A stretch of DNA of 64,000 nucleotides from Chenopodium formosanum (Eukaryota > Streptophyta > Magnoliopsida > Caryophyllales > Amaranthaceae), in NCBI GenBank assembly GCA_024500155.1, contig CM044869.1, positions 35,133,898-35,197,897 of the forward strand, read 5' to 3'. Of the stretch, positions 56,803 through 64,000 are shown piece after piece; positions within the stretch are counted from its first letter, which is position 1; the number at the start of each line of letters is the position of its first letter. The notes under the pieces were generated by a model. The model did not search any database. It had not been told where the DNA came from and saw only the letters and a list, made by a program, of their open reading frames with translations. The translations under genes and the position numbers were made by a program.

Positions 56803-57190
56803 TAATAATAACAATAACAAATTAAAATAAAGTTGAGTTAGATCTTACAATGACGCTTCAATGCTTTCCCAAATTTATAATTTCTCGAATTTATAATTTC
56901 CCGAAATTATAATTTCCCGAATGTAAATATAACAATTTTTTTTTTTTTTTTTGGTAGTAGACTAATAATATTAAAAATGTAAAATTTATAATAGAATAAG
57001 AGATTAAGAAATATTAAGAGATTATAATTTATAAATTATAATATATGAGAATAAGAGAGTAAGAGAATGATTTGAGAAGATGAGTATTGAGTTGTGGAAA
57101 GAATTGGAAGTTGAGGGTGGTATTTATAGGTGAAAATAGAGCCGTTTATAGCCGTTTATGGCCGTTGGAGGGAAAAAACAAGAGCAGCGC
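56395..57190 (-). promoter_or_regulatory. hAT 5' region with TATA box
   Basis: CCTATAAATACC on the minus strand at 57119-57130 is a good TATA box, about 730 bp upstream of the ATG. The stretch between includes an (AAT)n microsatellite (56753-56799), a poly-T (56936-56952) and a non-AT-rich patch at 56605-56700 that may be a leader exon. A leader intron is therefore likely. Confidence 0.55.
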
Positions 57191-57194
57191 CAGT

Positions 57195-57482
57195 TTATAG
57201 CCGTTAGCCCGCGGGCCGTGCCTGCGGGCCGTGCCTGCGGGCCTGCCTGCGGGCCGTGCCTGCGGGCCTGCCTGCGAGCCGTGCCTGCGGGCCGTGCCTG
57301 CGGGCTATTGCCCGGGCTCGTGCCGTGCCGGGCCACTTTTGGGATTTTTTTCACCGCAGCCCGCACGAGGCACGAGGGGCGTGCCATCGTGCCGGGCCGG
57401 GCCTGCCGTCGGGCCGTGCCGGGCCGGGCCATCCTCGTGCCGTGCCCGGGCCGCCCGCGTGCTGACCCGGCCCATGCCCAGC
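57195..57482. repeat. Right subterminal GC array of the hAT element
   Basis: Tandem GCCGTGCCTGCGGG (about seven imperfect units at 57205-57305), then mixed GGGCCGTGCC motifs up to the TIR. The units differ from those at the left end although both share GGGCCGTGCC. Confidence 0.85.
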
Positions 57483-59051
57483 TCTAAATGTAATACCCCG
57501 AGAATTCCCTTATTTTAGAATACTCTTTTTACTCTAAATAAAACTATTTTAAGAATATATCCAAAATATTACCGTCACCGTGATAACGGCTAAGGCTATT
57601 TTTCAAAGTCACATAGCAGAAGTCTAAAATAAAAACCAACTTTCAAAATAAATCTTGATTTTACAACCTCAAAACAAAATATAAATAAATATACCACAAG
57701 TTAGAACCAATCCAAACATAGCCCTTTTAAAAAATCCAACTTAAAATTAAACATAACAATGTTAGTCTATAATCAATAATTCAAAACATAAAACTAGGAA
57801 AGCATAACAAACAACTCTCAGCACTCATTCCCATCATTCTCTTCATTCCCCTTTATTTCAACCATCTACTCACCATATAAATGGGTCGTAGTAGAGTGAA
57901 CCAAAGGAAAGCCAAACACAAACATAAAAGTAATGATCGGCAAAAGCTGAGTACATATGCACCACACTAACATGAATAACCTATCATTAATAAAAATAGT
58001 AAGACATGCTTGCTAGTCAATCACAAGTCAACATACCTTTGACTCATAACTAGCAATATTAATTATGAAATAATAGCTTTGGATTACGCATTGAACGGGT
58101 TTCCTTGCCTTAACTATTGACAAGGGAATAAACGCGTCGTCAATTTGTCTATCCCTAGATCAAATATAATTTATACACCTAAACAAACCTAATACAAGTA
58201 TAAGGAAAGCATAGGGGTCGAACCACAAGGAGACATGCATAAACACCACATTCACTACTTAATACTTAAGCTACCTCGGAACAAGAAGTGTGAATAACTA
58301 AGAGATTAAACTAGAGATTAAGAATGATTAAAAATCAATATAACTAAGCACCAAGGGAAGTAGGTAGATGTAGTTGCCAATTGATCATGCAATAACACTG
58401 AAGCAAAGCAATGGTAAACTAAGCATGCAAGAATATCGAATTAAAGCTCAATCTAACCGCCTTCCGGGGTTAATTAATTTCTCCTAACATAGCCTCCATG
58501 TTTCCACACTAGAACCATATATTAGAAGGTGCAATCAAAGAACTATCGATAACAATGAACCTTAACTAAGTCAACTTCCGTTTCTTGTTAGCAAAGATTC
58601 ACCTTTAATTAACTAACAATGTGCACTTGCAAGAAGATTAAAGAATATAAAACATACAAAGACTTTAATCACCATTAACAAAACCCCAACATCATGAGCA
58701 TGAATCAATCAACAACTACACCATCCCCACACCCTTGGCTAGATGACTACTCACAAACCATATTGAAGACAATATCAATCATCAAATCAATAAGCATCAA
58801 CATGATCAATAAGCAAATAAGGAAAATCAAAATAAGCAAACAAAACTAAATACAAAAGTAAAGAAAGAGAGTAAGAGGTTGCTCATTAATTGAAGATGAA
58901 GATTTACAAAGATTCAATCAAGCTCCTTCTTCAATATCCAAGTTCATCAATGGAAATCCACACTTTCTCTCTCTACTAATGAAGTTTCTCTCACTAGATT
59001 AGGGCTAAAATGTTTTCTAAGTAATGATAGATAATGCACTAAACTCCCTAC

Positions 59052-59069
59052 GACCTATATATATAGGTC
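59052..59069. promoter_or_regulatory. Palindromic TATA box of the Athila-like LTR
   Basis: GACCTATATATATAGGTC is a perfect 18-bp palindrome placed just downstream (minus strand) of the GC array, where the LTR promoter is expected. Confidence 0.6.
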
Positions 59070-59111
59070 CTTTAAAAGATACAAAAATACGAAATAAAAA
59101 GACTGCAACTC

Positions 59112-59490
59112 AGCGGTGCGCGCCCGCGCACATACACTGCGCGCCCGCGCAGAAGTTGTGTGTGCGCCTTCGCAGATCTTGCGCGCCCGCAGATCTGTGG
59201 GTACGGAGAATGAAACCCATGGATGCGCGCCTTCTCTCAGCAACACTGCGCGCCCGCGCTTGAGGAGTGTGCGCCCGCAGACAAGGCGCACACAAGGCAC
59301 ACGCAACACTCTGTTTTGATTCTGCTTCTGATGCTGTTCTGTGCGGGTTCTCCCAGGGCTGCGCGCCCGCACACAACAAGGTCGCGCGCCCGTACACAAA
59401 GCGCGCACAAGGCGCACAAATCTTCTGTTTGTGTTCTGTTCTTGGAGCAATCCTGCGCGGGTTCTCACAGTGCTGCGCGCCCGCACACAG
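59112..59490. repeat. Array of GCGCGCCCGC(GC) motifs in the LTR
   Basis: About nine copies of GCGCGCCCGC or close variants over 380 bp, spaced irregularly, with GCGCACAAGGCGCACA between some. The open frames on both strands in this stretch (to 173 codons) come from this composition. Confidence 0.8.
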
Positions 59491-59679
59491 GGGAGTTTGG
59501 GGTGAATTGCTCTTCTTCCAATGCCTTGATTCCTACAAAACAAAAACAAAGAAAACAAGGAGAAAGGCAAACAAAGAAAAGAGGAACAAAAAGGAGAGAA
59601 AAGGGGGCAAACAAGCTACAAATGGGTGGGAAAAACCCGTAAAGAGAACACTAAATTGTGGCATAAATGCCACTCATCA

Positions 59680-59719
59680 AATTCCCCCACTCTTGCTTCT
59701 TGCTTGTCCTCAAGCAAAG
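59680..59719 (-). promoter_or_regulatory. Polypurine tract region of the right Athila-like element
   Basis: On the minus strand TTGAGGACAAGCAAGAAGCA, then AGAGTGGGGGAATT, directly before the LTR TG. It matches the block at 13660-13690 of the plus-strand copy. Confidence 0.8.
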
Positions 59720-61918
59720 GAACCCAAGGCAAAAGACAACAAACACAACATGACAAGGTTCAAGAGAATCAATCTAGTACTACGGTGAGAAATGCTCAGT
59801 TCGGACTCAGATATAATGACATTGATCAAAGAATACTTACCTTTCTCAATTCAAGAGGGAAAACACGCTTTAAGATGCTCAAGGTTGAAAGAGACAAACC
59901 TAAGCTAAGCATAGAGAACTAATGATTTCATCCTCCGCCCTAGCCCCATCCAAGACGGTCCACGTTCTCTCCGCTAGCTTCAATTCATCCCCTAGTTGGC
60001 TCCTCATGATTCCTCGAGGGAACCGGAAAAAATAATTCTATGTGGAACAATGAGGCTATCCCGACATCTCAACCATGCGTACTCTCTCCATAGGGTTGAA
60101 ATCCATCTCCCTCCACCGTTTCCTTGACCACGCCCCTCTAAAGTCCAAGGGTCTTAGTTAGGGTTGTAATGTCATGGCTAAAGGTTAAGGTAGGGAATTA
60201 ATTTGAAAACTTTGGTGGGAACTCCTAAGTGAAGCATAAGAGTGGCCATCTCTCAATAACAACATAGGAATCTAACCTAAGTTTCAAATCACAACCTTCA
60301 ATACAAATTACATGACAATACTACTCTCTTTTTGCAAGATTTTCATTCAACTCAATTTTTCCTTCTCAATTTCTTTTCTTTCTTTCCTCATTATTATTTT
60401 TTTTTTTTTTTTTGAATGGTGTTTGGTTTTCATAGATTACAACTTCCTTGCCAAACCTTTTGCACACTTTTTCATGAATAGACTTTCAAGACCTCATTCG
60501 AACCAAATTGCACAACTTCCTTGCTTAAAATCAAGACTCTCAAACCCGAACCTCACAAGCCGATGCTTCACTAACTACAAGGGTTGGTAGAACATAGGCC
60601 GCTAGGTTCGTAACGTGGTTTAACCAAGAAAGGGGAAATAAGGCTCAACATGGCTAGCAAGAAGGTACATGTAAAATAAAAAAAAAACCAAATTTGTAAC
60701 AAAACACAAGGAAAACAAAGAAAAATGAAAAGAGATGCCCTCTTCCTCCTCTAGAGTTATATGATCACGGTCTTGGGAGCTAGATACCAACACAAGGATT
60801 AAGACACGCATAGTTAAGGATCCAAAATGCCGCTCAACAAAAGTGATGGAGGCTTGAACAATAAACGCTCACATGGGATATGAAAGTAAGAAATTACCAA
60901 CCAAGGGAATCCTATTCACTACGGAGAGCAACACCATCTTACCACTTTCCCGTGAACTAGGGGTTTAAACGTCCTCAAGAGTTCTAAACCGGGCTACCTT
61001 AGCTCAAAATGTGTCTAGTTCAACCCTAAGCACTCTCAAACCGTGAAGACCCTCTTTAACTAGGAAGGTAAGCATTCAAAAATATGTCATAGCAAAAGCA
61101 TATAGGTCCACATTTCCAAATGAACGAGCAAATTCTCAGTTTTCAAAAATTTTTCTCTTGTCATGATTATGAATGTCACACAAAGGAAAGAAGAAAAGCA
61201 ACGCACAAAGAAAAAGGAAGAAATCAAGAAGGTTCATAAATGAGGCATGCAAATCATATAAATCCCAATCGACATACAATGATCGTTGAATACAACATCA
61301 ACGATCCCAAGTTCCTTAGAACCAAATCAATCAACCTCGAACCATTCAACTCCTTCCTAAACTAACCTAAGCTATGCAACCAATCAAATATTTAAAGAGT
61401 TGAGAAGGAGAATTTGTCACCCAATTACGCTTAGCAAACGCAAATCCACAATCGTTGAAACTCCATTGCTCGGAAAAATTTGGGGAATGCGCCCATAAGC
61501 CCTACAAAATGTCAAAGTCCAAAACAACTCGGCAAATATTTGGTTAGTAGCAAGAGAATTATATACAAAGAAATAAAGAGAAAAACAAAATAGAGAAAAA
61601 AAAAGAAACTACTAAAGAAAAAGGACAAAGAAAGAAAAAAAAAAGTTTGGATTAAAGGGGAGTTTGGATTTCGAGAAAAACGGGAGCCAAAACAACACAA
61701 GGTTTCATTGAAAACATCATCATCATCATTTTTTTTGAAAAGAAGGGAAGGGACCTTCCAAAAAGACACCTATTGTCCCAAAATTGCGCCCCATGAGAAC
61801 AAAGCCCTTAAATGAAACAATAAATGAGCACCCCCCCACACTTGAACGGAAAACCGTCCTCGGTTTGAACAAAGTGGAGAATGGGGTGGGAGGAAGGGCT
61901 AAACTCGGCCCGAGGGCC
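59720..61918 (-). repeat. Non-coding 3' part of the right Athila-like element
   Basis: Between the ORF1 stop and the polypurine tract. It resembles 11413-13660 in inverted orientation. It contains AT-rich runs (poly-T at 60395-60412) and no gag or pol motifs. No gene is supported. Confidence 0.7.
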
Positions 61919-63717
61919 CTAGTCCTCTATGTGAGAACTAGAGCCCTCTCCATAAGGACGCCACTCATAGTCGACGTCGATAGAAGGGCCATGGGAGTCC
62001 CAACCACCGGTGTAACCCGGTGGAAAACCGCGGTTCCGGTACAACTCTTGTTGGTAGTCCGGAAGAGGGTCATAGGGAGGGGGCATCTCAAGGGGCTCGG
62101 ATGTGTACATGGGGTAGTTGGGGTCCCCACGGTAATCACACCCCCCCGGTGCCTTGTAATCATACCCCTCAGAGGTGGGGTAATTCACTCGGGGGGTCCC
62201 TTGAGATGAAGGCCCGGACCAATAGGGCCAAACCGGTTGACGGGGAGTGCCGTCAGAATGCGGTTCCTCGTGAGAAGGAACCAGCCCCTGTTGGGGCGGA
62301 AAATACGGATAGTTCACCGGTGGGTCAAAGTGTCCTTGGTTTACATGCCAATCATAAATGTTGGCATTGTAAACCGAGTACCCATCGGCGGCCTCCGTCA
62401 ACCGGTTTACCTGCATTGACAGGTTTTGGAACGCTCGCTCAAGGTTAAAAGAAGAAGAGGAAGAGGCCATACCTCCCTCGCTAGAGGAGGGGACGCGCAA
62501 ACCTTGGGATCCCTCCCCATACTGAAAACCTTGTAGTTGAAACCCTTGTTGTTGTTGTTGAAACTGCTGTTGCTGAAATTGCTGTTGCTGTTGGAATTGT
62601 TGTTGTTGTTCTTCTTGTTGTTCTTCTTCTTGTTGTTGTTGTTGCTGCTGATGCCGCTCGCGGACGATCATATTTCGCTCACCTCCAAGAGCGTTAGGAA
62701 GGACACCATTGTCCTTAGGAACCTTCCACACATTCCTTGCGTTCCTTTCCAAGGAAGTGCGGCTCGGGAATGGAAGTATGCAATGGTGCTCCCTCTCAAC
62801 GCACCAATCATGGAAGTTGTTCACATCGTCGGTCGGTTGGATGAAGACCGACTTCCGCATGTAGGAGATGTCCACGAATATGTCTCTGTCTCTTCCCACC
62901 CTTGTGCAAAAAAGGAAAAGAACCTCACCCCCTAGCTTCGAGGCGATCCTTGAAATCATCCCTCCCAAGGCAATCTCTCCCGTCTTGTTCCCATTCTTGA
63001 TTGCCTCGCAACATAGCACAAACCAATACCCCATGTTGAGCCGCCCACTCAACTCCTCCTTTGTGGCGACCCAAAGAGTGAAAAGCTCTTCGTGAGAGAG
63101 CTTACTCAAATCTTGCTTGCTAAACACCGCAAACCCCAAGATGCGGTGAAGGATGCGGAGTATTGGATGGATAATTTGGCTTGCCACCGAGTACCGAGTA
63201 CTAAACTCATCCGAATCGGTAATTGTCCGCCACCAACGGAAAGCATCGTACTCGGGGAAGAGCTTGGTGGATGGGGCAAGAAGGTCGGCGTCGGGATTAA
63301 AGTCTAGGAGTTCATTTAGACGCCGAAGAGAGACGACATGGCGGGCATTGAAAAGTTGGAAGGAGATTTGGAACTCGTTGTTTCCAACGGGTTCCTTCTC
63401 AAAGGAAGCGAGGTACTCGTAGGTGGGTTCCTTGAAGGTTGGGTATTGGTGGTTGATGAACTCACTCATCCCAAGGTTGTCAAGAAGGGACCGAAGGTCC
63501 TCATCTATCCCCAAGTCACGCATTGAGCGTTGGTAGTAGTGGGTCGGGTGGGGTTAAGCTTGCGTTTGAGGAGTGTTTGATGGAAGGGTGCATGGTGTCG
63601 GTTCACAAATTTTAAAGTGGGAAGAGAGGATTGTGTTTGGTTTTGATTTTGAGAGGAGGGTTGGGGTTCATCAACTGACATTCTAGGCTCCTTTCTACTC
63701 CTTCTCCTACCACTCAT
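61919..63717 (-). pseudogene. Athila-like ORF1 (PF03078-like), one frameshift
   Basis: The best start is ATG 63715-63717 (MSGRRRSRKEPRMSVDEPQ). A one-base shift near 63580 leads into the 534-codon frame that begins at 63523. Region one (LRSLLDNLGMSEFINHQYPT, ISFQLFNARHVVSLRRLNEL, FRWWRTITDSDEF) resembles the ATHILA ORF-1 family. It is followed by a Gln-rich tract (CAA repeats, about 62530-62650) and a Pro/Tyr/Gly-rich C-terminus (DYRGDPNYPMYTSEP) ending SSSHIED. The function of this protein is not known. No gag or pol lies between it and the 3' LTR, so the element is non-autonomous or has its gag-pol beyond the window. Confidence in the family name is moderate. Confidence 0.75.
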
Positions 63718-64000
63718 CTTCACCAACTTTACTTAACAACCCAAAAATACCGAGAACACCAAGGAGAGATCCACAATCAAGAATACCAAATCTTTCCCAC
63801 AACAACAACAACAATTGAAGCCTTTGATTTTGTTATCTGAAAAGGGGTTAGGAGCAACAACTTTCCAGGATACAAATAACACAAGAGGAAAACAACTATC
63901 ACTAACAATATTCAATGCCAAAATTTGCAATACTCAATCACTAAAGAGGCAATCACTAAGCAAATTTCAATATCAAGCATCAAAAACTCTCAACAACATA
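63718..64000 (-). other. 5' flank of the Athila-like ORF1
   Basis: Non-coding sequence upstream of the gene, with CAA repeats at about 63798-63815. It continues past the window edge; the 5' LTR is not in view. Confidence 0.5.

Larger units (their letters stand above)
53303..57494 (-). mobile_element. hAT DNA transposon, 4.18 kb (53311-57486), apparently intact
   Basis: Ends TAGTGGTGGGCATGGGCCG on the left and TAGAGCTGGGCATGGGCCGG on the right (minus strand). The 8-bp target duplication AATGTAAT is perfect at 53303-53310 and 57487-57494. It encodes one uninterrupted transposase. Both subterminal zones are GC-rich arrays. The ends, perfect duplication and open frame make recent activity likely. 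Confidence 0.96.
57489..59679 (-). repeat. 3' LTR of the right Athila-like element (outer border uncertain)
   Basis: The inner border is sure: TGATGAGTGGC at 59679 follows the polypurine tract. Reading on, there is an A-rich part, a GCGCGCCCGC array (59112-59490), a palindromic TATA (59052-59069) and a leader-like CT-rich zone. The outer border may be 57489 (TGTAATACCCC), giving 2.19 kb with TG..CA ends, or about 58092 (TGAACGGG), giving 1.59 kb. In the second case 57489-58091 is a separate LTR fragment. Confidence 0.55.

Noticed and set aside
57124..57518. Cys/Arg/Ala-rich frames at the right hAT end
   Set aside because: They lie in the tandem GCCGTGCCTGCGGG array.
59055..59788. Several frames of 95-173 codons on both strands
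   Set aside because: They overlap the GCGCGCCCGC array of an LTR; open frames on both strands at once reflect composition, not coding.
62537..62935. 132-codon plus-strand frame with Leu repeats
   Set aside because: It is the reverse of the Gln-rich (CAA) tract of ORF1.
1..64000. Search for a host gene, defence system, CRISPR array or biosynthetic cluster
   Set aside because: All long frames belong to transposable elements; direct repeats present are LTRs, target duplications or simple sequence.

Overview
The window is repeat-rich plant nuclear DNA. Every recognisable coding region belongs to a transposable element, and I found no convincing host gene, tRNA, rRNA, CRISPR array or bacterial-type feature. 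The families point to a flowering plant, probably a eudicot: Ty3/Gypsy Tat- and Athila-type LTR retrotransposons, a CACTA (En/Spm) element with DUF4216/DUF4218-type domains, a RICESLEEPER-like hAT element, and hAT-type MITEs. I cannot name the species.

Layout, left to right. (1) 1-9558: Tat-type LTR retrotransposon on the minus strand (Tat-1). Its 3' LTR is clipped by the window edge, and a four-exon gene on the opposite strand lies between integrase and the 3' LTR. (2) 9559-10756: G-rich then A-rich non-coding DNA. (3) 10757-13694: broken plus-strand copy of an Athila-like element that carries only an ORF1-type gene. (4) 13739-14608: unrecognised degenerate gene on the minus strand, followed by AT-rich DNA. 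(5) 16265-28160: complete but mutated CACTA element (TSD GTT), itself hit by a 560-bp MITE (TSD GTTATAGT). It sits in Copia-like non-coding sequence that resumes at 28161. (6) About 28.6-30.75 kb: LTR-like remnant split by a 790-bp hAT-type MITE. (7) 31310-32738: an LTR with a hairpin cluster, interrupted by a second Tat element, Tat-2 (32739-43717, TSD ATTTC). (8) 43.7-53.3 kb: non-coding LTR-retrotransposon debris containing a solo LTR (44605-46439, TSD ATCAG) and two related segments in inverted orientation. (9) 53311-57486: complete hAT element (TSD AATGTAAT) with an uninterrupted 782-residue transposase. (10) About 57.49-64.0 kb: minus-strand relative of the Athila-like element of region 3, with LTR, polypurine tract, long non-coding 3' part and ORF1; it runs off the right edge.

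How the parts relate. The insertions are nested, and target-site duplications give the order: CACTA into Copia-like DNA, MITE into CACTA; Tat-2 into an older LTR; hAT into the first bases of another LTR. By my manual counts Tat-1 is younger than Tat-2 (about 6 LTR differences in 540 bp against about 40 in 500 bp). Within each Tat element, gag-pro and pol are read on the minus strand, while a PF04195-like, coiled-coil, spliced gene is read on the plus strand from the 3' side, so the two transcription units converge. The most notable signal is a UAG codon at the same aligned position (14 residues after an ECY motif) between gag-pro and pol in both Tat elements, with pol continuing in the same frame. 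In Tat-1 it is followed by CAATCA, which fits the CARYYA leaky-stop context known from tobamoviruses.
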